A stretch of 64,000 nucleotides of DNA from JABFRJ01 sp033812735 (GCA_033812735.1 JAPXTA010000004.1:1-64000); one strand, 5' to 3'. Shown: positions 50,717-60,406, numbered from the stretch's first letter. A program made the numbers and translations. Notes: generated from the sequence alone by a model not told the origin.

Positions 50717-53284
50717 ATGTTGAGACAGTCTGGCAGCCGAGGCTGGCAGGAGGGGGACGATCTGACAGCCGGCGCGTTCGACCGCGTCGTGCGGCTTGTT
50801 CCCAACTCTGGCCTTCAGTTTCTCGAAGCTGATTTGCCGCGCGACGTTGCCGAGCATATCGGCCGTAGCTTCGTGCGCGAACGGATCACCGTCGGCGGTC
50901 GCACGCACTGGGCGCTCAATCCATCCAATGATCATCGCCCGGCCGCCGATGCGGACCCCGACGGGCTCATTCGCATCAGCGGTATGACTGCGATACGCAG
51001 CGCATGCGACCGTTGGCTGCCGCTGCCGCTGTTTCGCTATCTGTCCCGGCATGAAGATGGGGCAGCGCGTTTCGATGAAGGGCCGGCGAACTGGGCCCGT
51101 GTCTACATCACCACCCCTGACGCCGCAGTGGCGACGGAAGATGCCGCCTACCGCATCATCGTCGCCATCGATACCGAACTCGCAGCAGTATCGAAGCTCG
51201 ACGCCGCTCCTTATGCCAGCCCGACGCTCGACGACGTTCGCTTCTCAAGCTTGTTCGCGTTGACCGACCGCCCTGACGATCTGGCCGGTTTGCTGGCCGA
51301 GACATGGGTTCAAAGGTGGCTGGACGAGGCGTTCCATCGATCCGAGAGCAGCAGTGGCTATGCTGGCATCGGTGGGGATCTCGAGCCGATCGCACTTTAT
51401 CTCACTCTTCTGACGGTGCTGGCGCGGGCCCGCATCGTGCCGCCTCTGCGCTTCCTGTCGGCTCGCCCGGAATCGGTCCGGCCCCGTCCAGTCGATTTGG
51501 TGATCGATGTCGGCGCATGCCGCACCACGTCCATGCTCGTCGACCGCGACCCCGCCTCTGGCCGGGTCGACATGACATCGGTTCGCCTCTTGCCCGTCCG
51601 CGACTTTACCCGGCCAGGCACAGTTCACCGCGGCGCCATCGACAGTGTCGTCGCCTTCGCGCGTGCCCCGTTCGGCGACGAAGCCTATTCGCGCAAGAGC
51701 GGCCGTCTCAACGCCTTCCACTGGCCAAGCCTTGTCCGCATGGGGCCGGAAGCAATGCGGCTGATCGCCGGATGCACCGGCGCCACCGAAGGCTTGAGCG
51801 GACTCATATCTCCAAGCCGCTTCGTCGCCGATGATTTGGTGGCGGAGTCTCACTGGCGGTTTGCGGCATCGCCGCGAATGCACGCTGGCCGCCGTCCGAT
51901 GGTCGTCGGACGTATGCTGGCGCACACAACCGGACAAGGCCTGCTGCCCCCGCCCGATGCCAAGGACCGGCCCGCGATCGCAAAGCCGCAATTCTCTTTG
52001 TCGGCAATATCGAGCTTCTACATCGCCGAAATCGTTCTACAGGCACTCTGCGCCATCAACGCCCCTGTATCAGCGCAAGCTGGCCACCGGCGGCGGGAGA
52101 TGAGGCGCGCGCTCGGCCGCGTGATCCTGTGCCTCCCCGCCAGCATGCCTGCAGCCGTTCAGGATCTCATCGGCAGCCGCGCCGAAGCAGGCATCGCCAT
52201 GCTGTGGCGCTCACTCGATTGGCAGAACCCGGATGCGCCCTATGCGGTCGACGTGCCGGTGGTGACGCGCGGCCTCGATGCAACCCTGAGCGTCCAGCTG
52301 GCTTACCTGTTCGATGAAGTGATGCAGCGCTTTGCAGGAGACGCCGGAACGTACCTCGAAACCGTGGGGCGCGTCAGACCTGGCATAGAGTCGCGGCCAT
52401 CGTTGCGCGTCGGCTCACTCGACATCGGCGCCACCGCGTCACGTCTGACCGTTGCGAGCTACAGTATCGAAGCGAATGCACCGTTGCGTCCGTCAGTCCT
52501 CGAGCAGTCACAGCATCCGGCTGCTGGCGACGAAATCGCAACCGCGGTCATGAGATCGCTCGTTGTCCCCGCCATCGCGTACCGGCTGGGACAGTGCGGC
52601 ATGCCGGACGCCGATCGCTTCTTGGCGCCGTTCGGCGAGGCAGCCGCCGCCCCGCCTCGCGGCCGTCTCGATGATCTTCCCGCGAGGTTCTCATCACTCT
52701 GGCTGCGGCCGTTGGCTGCCGCCTTGGTGGCGCTCGATATTGGTCGCGACGCGGGCCCGCCGCGTGACATCGCGGTCTCACTCGATCAATTGCTGGCGGG
52801 CGCAGGACATCTCGATTGGACGATCGCGAGCGAGTTCGAGCAGGCGGCTTCCGCCGCTGGCGCGAGCGGCTTCAGTCTTGCTGGCCTGCTTGTGCGAACG
52901 ACGACGAGCGACCTCGCCGGTATCATCGCAGACGCGGCACGGCCGATGGTCGACGCGATGATGGCGGCGATGGCGCCGCACGACTGCGACCTCGTTCTTT
53001 TGAGTGGCGGCTCGGCCAGGCTTGCGACGGTGTTGCGCCTGTTCCGCGAGCGCATGCCCTGGAGGCCTGATCGCATCGTCGACCTCACCAATCACGCGTG
53101 GCAAGTCTGGTATCCGCTCGGCACTGAGGATCGCGCATTGTGCGAAGGTAAGGACGTGGCGCTTGTCGGCACGCTTCTGGCCGCGGCCGGTGATGCGGGC
53201 GACGCCCGGACGGCCACCGCGGCCAACGCGCAATCCCGGGCCCAGCCCAACACGGAACCATCGAGCGGCGAGGCCCGAGCATGA
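50717..53284 (+). CDS. SrfB-like protein with actin/Hsp70-type ATPase motifs
   Basis: The 855-residue protein resembles the SrfB virulence-factor family. Motifs of the actin/Hsp70 (ASKHA) fold are visible: a phosphate-1 loop LVIDVGACRTTSMLV near residues 260-275, a second loop GSLDIGATASRLTVASY near 567, and an adenosine-type segment LLSGGSARLATVL near 760. This suggests an ATP-driven conformational switch. There is no signal peptide or membrane helix. The ATG is the first gene of a three-gene operon, and its stop overlaps the next start (ATGA). Organisms with such operons are not all pathogens. Confidence 0.65.
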   Translation: MLRQSGSRGWQEGDDLTAGAFDRVVRLVPNSGLQFLEADLPRDVAEHIGRSFVRERITVGGRTHWALNPSNDHRPAADADPDGLIRISGMTAIRSACDRWLPLPLFRYLSRHEDGAARFDEGPANWARVYITTPDAAVATEDAAYRIIVAIDTELAAVSKLDAAPYASPTLDDVRFSSLFALTDRPDDLAGLLAETWVQRWLDEAFHRSESSSGYAGIGGDLEPIALYLTLLTVLARARIVPPLRFLSARPESVRPRPVDLVIDVGACRTTSMLVDRDPASGRVDMTSVRLLPVRDFTRPGTVHRGAIDSVVAFARAPFGDEAYSRKSGRLNAFHWPSLVRMGPEAMRLIAGCTGATEGLSGLISPSRFVADDLVAESHWRFAASPRMHAGRRPMVVGRMLAHTTGQGLLPPPDAKDRPAIAKPQFSLSAISSFYIAEIVLQALCAINAPVSAQAGHRRREMRRALGRVILCLPASMPAAVQDLIGSRAEAGIAMLWRSLDWQNPDAPYAVDVPVVTRGLDATLSVQLAYLFDEVMQRFAGDAGTYLETVGRVRPGIESRPSLRVGSLDIGATASRLTVASYSIEANAPLRPSVLEQSQHPAAGDEIATAVMRSLVVPAIAYRLGQCGMPDADRFLAPFGEAAAAPPRGRLDDLPARFSSLWLRPLAAALVALDIGRDAGPPRDIAVSLDQLLAGAGHLDWTIASEFEQAASAAGASGFSLAGLLVRTTTSDLAGIIADAARPMVDAMMAAMAPHDCDLVLLSGGSARLATVLRLFRERMPWRPDRIVDLTNHAWQVWYPLGTEDRALCEGKDVALVGTLLAAAGDAGDARTATAANAQSRAQPNTEPSSGEARA

Positions 53285-55872
53285 GCGGCAAGGTCGACAT
53301 CGATCGCGCCGTCAAACAGGTCGCACAAGCGACCGGCGCGATAGCTGAATGGTTGGACGACCATGGCAGCGGCAATCGTCTCATCGGAAAAATAGCGGCA
53401 GCCCGCGTCGGCACGGCGGTCAACCGGCTGCAGCATTTATCGCGCGCGGTCGGACGCCGTGCAGGCCTGGCCGTCCTGTCGACGGAGGCATCGATCGGCC
53501 ATCGCATTGCCACCGCTACGGCAGGCGCTGCCGGAGACGGACTGGTGGTCCTGGGCGGCGGCGATGTCCGCCTCCCGTCCTCCGGCGGTCTATGGCCGTC
53601 GAGCGACCGGCATGGTCCCTCGCTGGTGATCCGCTACAGCAGCGAGGCGCGGTCCAAAGGCAACGGCGCCGGCGCCGTCGGCCGCATGTTGGGGACGTCC
53701 CGCGAACGCACCGACCGTGTCACTGCCAACGGCATCCGCATCGAAATCCTGTCATACGCCGATCTGCTTTCGATCCTGGCGCGCGCTTATCTAACCCATG
53801 TGCGATCGGAACCGGGCGAGCCCTTCAAGTCTGCACTTGCCACGGCCATCGCGGAAGAAAACAACGCCACGCCAGCCGCCGCCATCGAACCGGGTCTGAC
53901 GCGACAGGACGTCGACGGCATCCGCGATTGTCTGGAACGGTCATTCCATGGCCATCCCCACCTGACGCTCCTCCGTTCGTCAGGGTATTGGGCCTCGCTC
54001 GGCACGCTCGCTCCGCGATCCTCTCGCACCTCGCGCCGTCGCCTGGCATCCTTCCTTTGGGGTGGTCTGGCAGAGTTCGACGCTTACGCGGCCGTGCTGG
54101 GCGAAGCGCTGGAAGCGCTCAATCATTCATCCGAAATCCTTTGTGCGAGCGACGCGGTTGTCCAATCCGAGAACGGAGTTCTCGACACGGTGCACCCCGC
54201 CTCGGTGCTGGCGGCCGGCACGATCCTCGACGGCGACGATGAAAGTGCGGTCGAAGTCCGCACCAGGCACGCCGGTACCCTCCGTCTGCCTCGCAAAACG
54301 ATTGCGGCCATCGCCAGCGAAATTGTCGTCAATGCCGAAACGCCTCGCAACGGCCGCATGCGCGACTTCGACGTGCTGCATGTCCCGTTACCGCAGATCG
54401 ATGTCGCCCCGCGGCTTGGCGAAAGCCCGTTCTCCCGCCACGTCCCTGGCCGGCCCTACGAAAGCAAATGGCTGTCCGCCGTATTCATGGAGGCGAAAGC
54501 GCTCCACCTCGCCGGCCGCCTGGTCGATCGCTTGGACATCACCGCGATGGTGGCAGTCCCCGCGCCGGATCGCCCGCTGCCGCTGTCGATGGCCGCACTG
54601 CTTACACGCTGGGTCCGTTTTGCCGCCGGCGAGACGCCGCGCGAACGCGACGGCAACGGCGACGTTCTTGTCGTGGCCGCGATGGCAGACAGCCCCGGTC
54701 AGGCGGCGGACGCCGGGTTGACTTGGAGCAGCCTGCAGGAGTTTCGCAAACGCTTCGGTCCGGAATGCGCTTGGCTCGACGAATGGGGGCAGGGCACGGC
54801 GTTCGATCGGGTCGTGCTGTTGGGGCGCCGCCTGGATGACGCCAAGGCGGTGCTGCCCGCTGCCCCGCCCGGCAGCGGCCGCGCACTGGCCCGGCTGGAC
54901 TTGGGCGGCAAGCCGGCGCCGCAGGTCACTCGCGACAATGTCCGCCGCTCCTCGCTTGCCCTCGACGAGGCTCTGACCGCCGGCGACGGTGGCATGCGGT
55001 ACTTGATCGAAACGATCGCCGGATTGAACATGAAGCGTCTGCGGCATCGCCAGTTGGCGCGTGAGGTTGGCGAGGTGTCCAGGTCGCTCAGCCGGCCGAT
55101 GCGGTGTGCGTTGCTCGGCAGCGACGGCGATGCTGATATCGACTGGCGGCGGCGCTTGTCCCTCCAGACACAAGCCTGGGCGCGTGGCGTCGGGCGTGCA
55201 GGTCGCATGGGCCACTTGGTTGCGGCCTTACTGCCGTCCGAACGGATCATGGCCGACATGCTGGCGCCTCTGCTCGCCGCTCAGGACGAAGATCTCGAAC
55301 CCTCGGACATCTGCCGGCGAGTGGGCGACCGCGCCCTGGCCGCTTGGATCGAAGCCGTTCTGGCGTGGTCGGCGAGCGATCTGTCACGCAAGTTCAACGC
55401 CGGGGCAGATGGCGAAATCGCGATCCTCGTCGACGAGCTGGCGCTGAGTGCTGTCCGCAACGATTTGGCTGGCCGCATCGCCGCCGCCGCTCTCCCGGTC
55501 ATGTCGGGTGCCGTTCGCGCGCCGGATATCGTTGCGGCACGGCTGTCTCGCACCATCGTCGAGATCATCGCTGGTCACGTGTCGGAACTTGGCTTCGATG
55601 GCACGTGGTCTACCCGCCGACCGCGCCGGCCCGGGACCTTTGGCGCTCCCTTGTTCGACCGCACGGCCCCCCCCAATGCCGCCGCATCCGGTCAGCCCCT
55701 CGCGGCGCGCTTGGCCGACCAGCATGTCGACGATTGGTGTGAAGCGTTTCCCATCCTAGTCGAAGAGAATATCGCTGCGGCGCGGATTGTGCGTATGGAC
55801 GAACGCGCGCTGCGCGAGCTTGCTGGACACGTCGAGCAACTCGCGGCGATCGGTAGGAGGGGCGAGGCGTGA
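53281..55872 (+). CDS. SrfC-like large protein, partner of the SrfB-like ATPase
   Basis: The 863-residue protein is translationally coupled to the srfB-like gene by a four-base ATGA overlap. Position, size and layout fit the SrfC family. The N-terminal helices lead to GLAVLSTEASIGHRIATATAG (near 62-82), which sits where SrfC relatives have a P-loop, but the GKS residues are missing. Later segments (VAVPAPDRPLPL, DVLVVAAMADSPGQ, WGQGTAFDRVVLLGRR) suggest an alpha/beta nucleotide-binding-like core, and the C-terminal ~300 residues are helical. It is probably cytoplasmic or membrane-associated. The family assignment is less certain than for SrfB. Confidence 0.5.
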   Translation: MSGKVDIDRAVKQVAQATGAIAEWLDDHGSGNRLIGKIAAARVGTAVNRLQHLSRAVGRRAGLAVLSTEASIGHRIATATAGAAGDGLVVLGGGDVRLPSSGGLWPSSDRHGPSLVIRYSSEARSKGNGAGAVGRMLGTSRERTDRVTANGIRIEILSYADLLSILARAYLTHVRSEPGEPFKSALATAIAEENNATPAAAIEPGLTRQDVDGIRDCLERSFHGHPHLTLLRSSGYWASLGTLAPRSSRTSRRRLASFLWGGLAEFDAYAAVLGEALEALNHSSEILCASDAVVQSENGVLDTVHPASVLAAGTILDGDDESAVEVRTRHAGTLRLPRKTIAAIASEIVVNAETPRNGRMRDFDVLHVPLPQIDVAPRLGESPFSRHVPGRPYESKWLSAVFMEAKALHLAGRLVDRLDITAMVAVPAPDRPLPLSMAALLTRWVRFAAGETPRERDGNGDVLVVAAMADSPGQAADAGLTWSSLQEFRKRFGPECAWLDEWGQGTAFDRVVLLGRRLDDAKAVLPAAPPGSGRALARLDLGGKPAPQVTRDNVRRSSLALDEALTAGDGGMRYLIETIAGLNMKRLRHRQLAREVGEVSRSLSRPMRCALLGSDGDADIDWRRRLSLQTQAWARGVGRAGRMGHLVAALLPSERIMADMLAPLLAAQDEDLEPSDICRRVGDRALAAWIEAVLAWSASDLSRKFNAGADGEIAILVDELALSAVRNDLAGRIAAAALPVMSGAVRAPDIVAARLSRTIVEIIAGHVSELGFDGTWSTRRPRRPGTFGAPLFDRTAPPNAAASGQPLAARLADQHVDDWCEAFPILVEENIAAARIVRMDERALRELAGHVEQLAAIGRRGEA

Positions 55873-57197
55873 GCAGTATTCGTATCGAGGTCGTCAACGT
55901 CGATCGGGCAGATCCCGGCTTTGCCGGCGCGACAGCGGCTTTGCGGCTCCATGGCGATGTCACGCTGCCGGCCGATCCCATCTTTCGCATCGATCCCATC
56001 GACGAAGCGCTTCTCCTCGAGCCTGGCGGTTGGCCGGCTGGTCCCCGCCGTCCCGTCGAGGTTCGCAAGACCGACGGCTATGTCGATCTGGTGCTTGGCG
56101 CCGACGTGCTCGACAGTCCCCTGCTCGAAGCAGGCACGCCAGTCGTGATCGAGGTGCTGGCCACGAGGGCGATCGCCGAGATGGCCTGGCCCGAACTCGC
56201 CGTTCTCGCCTCGCGGCCTCGCCGCCCCGTCATCCTCACCGAAAAGCTTCGCGAAGCCGAGCGTCTCGAACAGGAGGCGGCCGCCCGCGCCGCGATCGAG
56301 GAAATCGAAGCCGCCAAACGGCTCGCGGCAACCGAAGCGGAAGCGCGCAAACGTGAGGCCGCCGAAATCTCGGCCCGCCGCCAGAAGCAGTCGGACCTGG
56401 GGCTAAAGCGTGCAGCCAACGGCGACGTCGCGCCAATGCTCATGCCGACCGCTCAACGGCGGCGCGGCAACGTCGTTGCGCTGGATGGCGGGCCGCCATC
56501 GGCTGGCGACCACTTGCGCCTTGTCACGGCAGCGCCAGCCCCGGCCGGCAAGCCCTCCGCACCTGAAAAGGATAAGTCCGCACCCGGCGGACTGATGTCC
56601 GGTCGAGGGGCCTGGATCGCCTTTGCAGCGGGCCTGATCTCGGCCGTCGCGCTCGTCGCCGGCCTCATCGCCTGGCGCATTCTGCCGATCGGCGGCAAAA
56701 CCGATGCGGCCATGACGCCGGACATTGCCCTCGCCGCGGCGCGGAGCAGCGGCAGCCTCCGCTCGATCCTGGCGACTACGGGCACCTCGCCCCGCGGCCG
56801 TGCTTCAAGCGGTATCGATGCTGCGACGGCCTTGGCGCTCGCCGATCGCCATCTGCACGGCGTTGAATTGCCGCGCGATCCCGGCGAGGCCTCGTATTGG
56901 CTGCGCCATGCGCTGTCGATGCCGCTCGATCCCGAGGCGATGCGCTGGGCCCTGACGCAATTGGGAACGCTGCACGCGGCGCCCGACGGCTTCGAGCCCG
57001 ATTACGCCAAGGCGCGGCTTCTGTGGGAAGTGGCCGGCGCTCTCGGCGATCCCGTCGCCATGTGCTTCAATGCCTCGCTCTACGAATACGGCCTCGGTAT
57101 CGCAAAGCATCGCCAGCTGGCAAACGCACTCTACGAGCGGGCGCGTAATGCCGGCGGATGTCCCGGCATCGACGAGGCGATCACGCGCACCAAGTAG
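55869..57197 (+). CDS. Single-pass membrane protein with coiled coil and Sel1-like repeats
   Basis: The protein is coupled to the srfC-like gene by a GTGA overlap and starts with GTG. The first ~115 residues form a beta-rich cytoplasmic domain. A charged coiled coil follows (EAERLEQEAAARAAIEEIEAAKRL, about 125-175), then a linker, one transmembrane helix at about 246-271 (AGLISAVALVAGLIAW), and a C-terminal region with Sel1-like repeats (ATALALADRHLHG, DYAKARLLWEVAGALGDPVAMCFNASLYEYGLG). It would place the repeats in the periplasm, facing the divergent exported Sel1 protein. It occupies the SrfA-like position, but no SrfA homology is claimed. Confidence 0.65.
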   Translation: MSSIRIEVVNVDRADPGFAGATAALRLHGDVTLPADPIFRIDPIDEALLLEPGGWPAGPRRPVEVRKTDGYVDLVLGADVLDSPLLEAGTPVVIEVLATRAIAEMAWPELAVLASRPRRPVILTEKLREAERLEQEAAARAAIEEIEAAKRLAATEAEARKREAAEISARRQKQSDLGLKRAANGDVAPMLMPTAQRRRGNVVALDGGPPSAGDHLRLVTAAPAPAGKPSAPEKDKSAPGGLMSGRGAWIAFAAGLISAVALVAGLIAWRILPIGGKTDAAMTPDIALAAARSSGSLRSILATTGTSPRGRASSGIDAATALALADRHLHGVELPRDPGEASYWLRHALSMPLDPEAMRWALTQLGTLHAAPDGFEPDYAKARLLWEVAGALGDPVAMCFNASLYEYGLGIAKHRQLANALYERARNAGGCPGIDEAITRTK

Positions 57198-57287
57198 CGT
57201 CGCGGGCGGCGAACGCCGCCGCTGCCAAACCCGGCCATTTCTCGGTTCGCTGCCATCGCGGCCTGGAATATCGCGCGCAATCATGGC

Positions 57288-58223
57288 ATGAGCCCGGCCT
57301 CAGTGAGGAACCTGGCCGTGCCCATCAAACAGCAACTTGAACGGTCGCGCCGTCTCGCCGCGATCAACATCGCGGTGGCTGGGCTCGTCGTCGCGCTCAA
57401 GTATTGGGCCTACCTGGAAACTCATAGCGTCGCGCTCTATTCCGACGCCCTCGAAAGCCTCGTCAATGTCATGACGGCCCTAGCGGCCGCTTTCGCCCTG
57501 CGCCTCGCCGCGCAACCGCCGGACCGCCACCACCAATTCGGGCATCACAAAGCGGAGTACCTTGCGGCGGTCACCGAAGGCGTCTTGATCGTGCTAGCTG
57601 CGATCCTCATCATTCGTGCGGCCGTTGCGGCATTGATGGGCGGAGAGCCTATGCACCTGAGCGCCCTCGGTGTCGCGCTCAACGCCGTGGCTATGATCGT
57701 GAACGGTGCCTGGGCATGGGTCCTCATCAGGCAGGGCCGCGCCAACCGGTCGCCCGCCCTCGTCGCCGACGGCTGGCATCTGGTGAGCGACGTCGCGACG
57801 TCGGCAGGCGTGATCTTCGGTTTGTTGCTGGCGGTCGTGACAGGCTGGCGCCAGATGGATGCGATCCTTGCCCTGGTCGTCGCCCTCTACATCCTGTGGG
57901 CCGGTGGACGGCTGCTGCGCGAATCCATGAGCGGGTTGATGGACGAAGCCGTCACCAGCGACGTCGCAAAGCAAATCCGCGCTATCATCGCCGGCAACGG
58001 CACCGGCGCCATCGAAGTGCACGATATCCGCACCCGTATTGCCGGTCGCGTGACGTTTATCGAGTTTCATTTGGTCGTGCCCGGCAGCATGACCGTCCGG
58101 GAAGCTCACGACATCTGTGATCGTCTCGAAGCAGCGCTCGTGGATGCCCAGCCGGGCTCCGAGGTGATCATTCACATCGAGCCCGAAGGTGAAGCGGTAC
58201 ACCACGGCGCCATCCTGTTCTAA
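57288..58223 (+). CDS. Cation diffusion facilitator family transporter
   Basis: This inner-membrane metal exporter has six helices and a cytoplasmic C-terminal domain. The metal-site segments are YSDALESLVNV in helix 2 and DGWHLVSDVATS in helix 5, and the cytoplasmic part contains EVHDIRTRIAGRVTFIEFHLVVPG and an IIHIEPEG end. CDF proteins export Zn, Fe, Mn, Co or Ni by proton exchange; the metal is not decided by these motifs. Start at ATG 57288 or GTG 57318. The gene follows the Srf-like operon by 90 bases, with no evident functional link. Confidence 0.88.
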   Translation: MSPASVRNLAVPIKQQLERSRRLAAINIAVAGLVVALKYWAYLETHSVALYSDALESLVNVMTALAAAFALRLAAQPPDRHHQFGHHKAEYLAAVTEGVLIVLAAILIIRAAVAALMGGEPMHLSALGVALNAVAMIVNGAWAWVLIRQGRANRSPALVADGWHLVSDVATSAGVIFGLLLAVVTGWRQMDAILALVVALYILWAGGRLLRESMSGLMDEAVTSDVAKQIRAIIAGNGTGAIEVHDIRTRIAGRVTFIEFHLVVPGSMTVREAHDICDRLEAALVDAQPGSEVIIHIEPEGEAVHHGAILF

Positions 58224-58328
58224 GACCGCGCAAGCCTCGCGGTTGACGCTACCCGCCCCTTCGGCCAAGGTGCCGCCCGATGTCGATGCGCCGGAAAGAG
58301 CGCACGCGTCGCGAGGGAGAGGGAGCCA

Positions 58329-59171
58329 ATGGCAGAGGCAGTGTCGTCGTCGGCGGCAACGGGCAGCACGACTGCGGCAACAGCTGTCGCCCTGCGCGAT
58401 GTCAGCGTCGCATTCCCTGAGCCCAATGGTGGAATTTTCACAGCGGTCGATCGCACGGACTTTGCGGTCGCCGATGCCGAATTCGTGGCGATCGTCGGGC
58501 CGACCGGTTGCGGAAAATCGACCCTCTTGAACGTTGCCGCAGGGCTACTGAAGCCAGCGACCGGCCGAGCCGAGATCTATGGCGCGCCGTTACAGGGTCT
58601 CAACCGTCAGGCGGGCTACCTCTTCCAGCAGGACGCCTTGATGCCATGGAAGACCGCGCGCGAAAACGTCGCCATCGCCCTCGAAATCGCCGGCACATTG
58701 CGTGACGAGGCGATGGCTCGCGCATCCGAATGGTTGACGCGCGTCGGCCTCAAGACCTTCGGTGATCGGTATGGCCATCAGCTGTCCGGCGGGCAGCGCA
58801 AGCGCGTCGGTCTCGCGCAGGTGCTCATCCGCAATCCCAAGATCCTGTTGATGGACGAACCTTTCGGTCCGCTCGATGCCCAGACGCGGCTGATCATGGG
58901 CAACCTCCTCCTCGATTTGTGGAGCCAGGATCGCAAGGCCGTCCTTTTCGTCACTCACGACCTCGAAGAGGCGATCTCGCTCGCCGACCGGGTCGTGATC
59001 ATGAGTGCCGGACCCGCCGCCCGCATCATCGGCGATCACCGCATTTCAATTCGCAGACCGCGCGACATCGCCGAGATACGCCTGTCGTCCGAATTCCACG
59101 ACTTGCATCGCAAGATCTGGGGCCAGCTCAAGGCGGAAGTCGTCAAGGCCTACGGCGGCGAGATCGGGTGA
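58329..59171 (+). CDS. NitT/TauT-type ABC transporter ATP-binding protein
   Basis: The ATPase has Walker A GPTGCGKST, the Q-loop in YLFQQDALMPW, the signature LSGGQRKRVGLAQ, Walker B ILLMDEPFGPLD and the switch histidine in FVTHDLEEAI. The PWKTARENVAI segment is typical of nitrate, sulfonate and taurine importers. The permease gene follows after ten bases, so the two form an operon. A binding protein of the same transporter class is at 61474. Confidence 0.9.
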   Translation: MAEAVSSSAATGSTTAATAVALRDVSVAFPEPNGGIFTAVDRTDFAVADAEFVAIVGPTGCGKSTLLNVAAGLLKPATGRAEIYGAPLQGLNRQAGYLFQQDALMPWKTARENVAIALEIAGTLRDEAMARASEWLTRVGLKTFGDRYGHQLSGGQRKRVGLAQVLIRNPKILLMDEPFGPLDAQTRLIMGNLLLDLWSQDRKAVLFVTHDLEEAISLADRVVIMSAGPAARIIGDHRISIRRPRDIAEIRLSSEFHDLHRKIWGQLKAEVVKAYGGEIG

Positions 59172-59181
59172 GGGCACGGCC

Positions 59182-59982
59182 ATGAATCCACGTCTCAAAC
59201 TGCTGTCGCTGCAGGCGCTCGTCGCGATAGCGGCGCTGCTGTTCTGGCACCTCGGCTCGACAGTGCCGATCAGCTTTGGCGGCGCGAAGCCCTGGTACAT
59301 CTTTCCCGAATTCTTCTTCTCGCAGCCGCTGAAAGTCGCGAGCCGCGTGTGGGAATTGTTTGCGACGGGGAAGATCTGGCGCCATTTGTGGATCACGCTG
59401 CTCGAAGGCATCCTCGCCTTCGTCATTGGGTCAGCGCTCGGCATCATCCTCGGCTTCTGGTTTGCCCGCCGTCCGCTGCTCTCCGCCGTTTTCGACCCCT
59501 ACATCAAAATGATGAACGCGCTGCCGCGCGTCATTCTCGCGCCGATCTTCATGCTCTGGTTCGGCCTTGGCATCTGGTCGAAGGTCGTGCTCGGCGTCAC
59601 GCTCGTCTTCTTCATCGTCTTCTTCAACGTCTATCAGGGCGTCAAGGAAGTGAACCCGGTCATTCTCGCAAACGCGCGGATGCTCGGCATGTCCGACCGG
59701 CAATTGCTGCGCCACGTCTATTGGCCAAGTGCTCTGTCGTGGATGTTCTCGTCGCTGCACACGTCTGTCGGCTTCGCCATCATCGGTGCCGTCGTCGGCG
59801 AGTACCTCGGCGCGAGTGCCGGCCTTGGCTATCTCATCCATCAATTCGAAGGCGTTTTCGACATCACCGGCGTGCTTGCCGGCATGGTGATCCTGATGGC
59901 GTTTGTTCTCGTCATCGACTGGCTCGTCACCAAGGTCGAGAACCGTCTGCTCGTCTGGCGCCCGCCGGTCGCGCAAAGCTGA
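59182..59982 (+). CDS. NitT/TauT-type ABC transporter permease
   Basis: This 266-residue inner-membrane permease (SsuC/TauC type) has six helices. The ATPase contact loop is NARMLGMSDRQLLRHVYWPSALSWMFSSL. The start MNPRLKLLSLQAL is chosen because the upstream open frame overlaps the ATPase gene. It would import sulfonates, nitrate, cyanate or pyrimidine precursors; the exact solute is not clear. Confidence 0.9.
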   Translation: MNPRLKLLSLQALVAIAALLFWHLGSTVPISFGGAKPWYIFPEFFFSQPLKVASRVWELFATGKIWRHLWITLLEGILAFVIGSALGIILGFWFARRPLLSAVFDPYIKMMNALPRVILAPIFMLWFGLGIWSKVVLGVTLVFFIVFFNVYQGVKEVNPVILANARMLGMSDRQLLRHVYWPSALSWMFSSLHTSVGFAIIGAVVGEYLGASAGLGYLIHQFEGVFDITGVLAGMVILMAFVLVIDWLVTKVENRLLVWRPPVAQS

Positions 59983-60025
59983 AGCGAGACCGCTCGCCGG
60001 AGCCGCCTCGCCGCGTCGCTCACCC

Positions 60026-60406
60026 TCAAGTGCGATGATCGCGCACCTGCGGTTGGTCGCGGTGATCGCGGACTTCAGGTTGCTTGCGGTGATCACGCAC
60101 GACCGGCTTAGCCGGCTCGCGATGGTCCCGCACGATCGGAAATCTTGGCGTCGTCACGCGCGGATCGGAAACGATTGGGAACTGCGGCGTTGTGACCCGC
60201 GGGTCCGACACGATGGGCTTGCGGTGATCGCGCACCGTCGGACCGTCGCGATGGTCTCTGACGACAGGTGGAGGCGCAGTCCGGTTGTCGCGAACGATGG
60301 GCTTGGTCCTGTGATCGCGGACGATGGTCTCGGCGTGCGCCTGAGCGAGCACGGATGCAGCCGTGAGGACAAGGCCAGCGACAGTGAAAGTCTTAGGCAG
60401 GCTCAT
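60026..60406 (-). CDS. Exported protein of VRDHR-type tandem repeats
   Basis: The 126-residue protein has a signal peptide (KTFTVAGLVLTAASVLAQAHA), and almost all of the mature chain consists of ten short units: seven VRDHR, one VRDNR and two VSDPR, spaced by Pro, Lys, Thr or Gln. The result is a histidine-, arginine- and aspartate-rich, probably disordered periplasmic or secreted peptide. Metal binding or interaction with a polyanion is conceivable but not shown. The ATG at 60406 has a GGAG site. It is convergent with the ABC permease gene and divergent from the TPR gene. Confidence 0.65.
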   Translation of the reverse strand: MSLPKTFTVAGLVLTAASVLAQAHAETIVRDHRTKPIVRDNRTAPPPVVRDHRDGPTVRDHRKPIVSDPRVTTPQFPIVSDPRVTTPRFPIVRDHREPAKPVVRDHRKQPEVRDHRDQPQVRDHRT

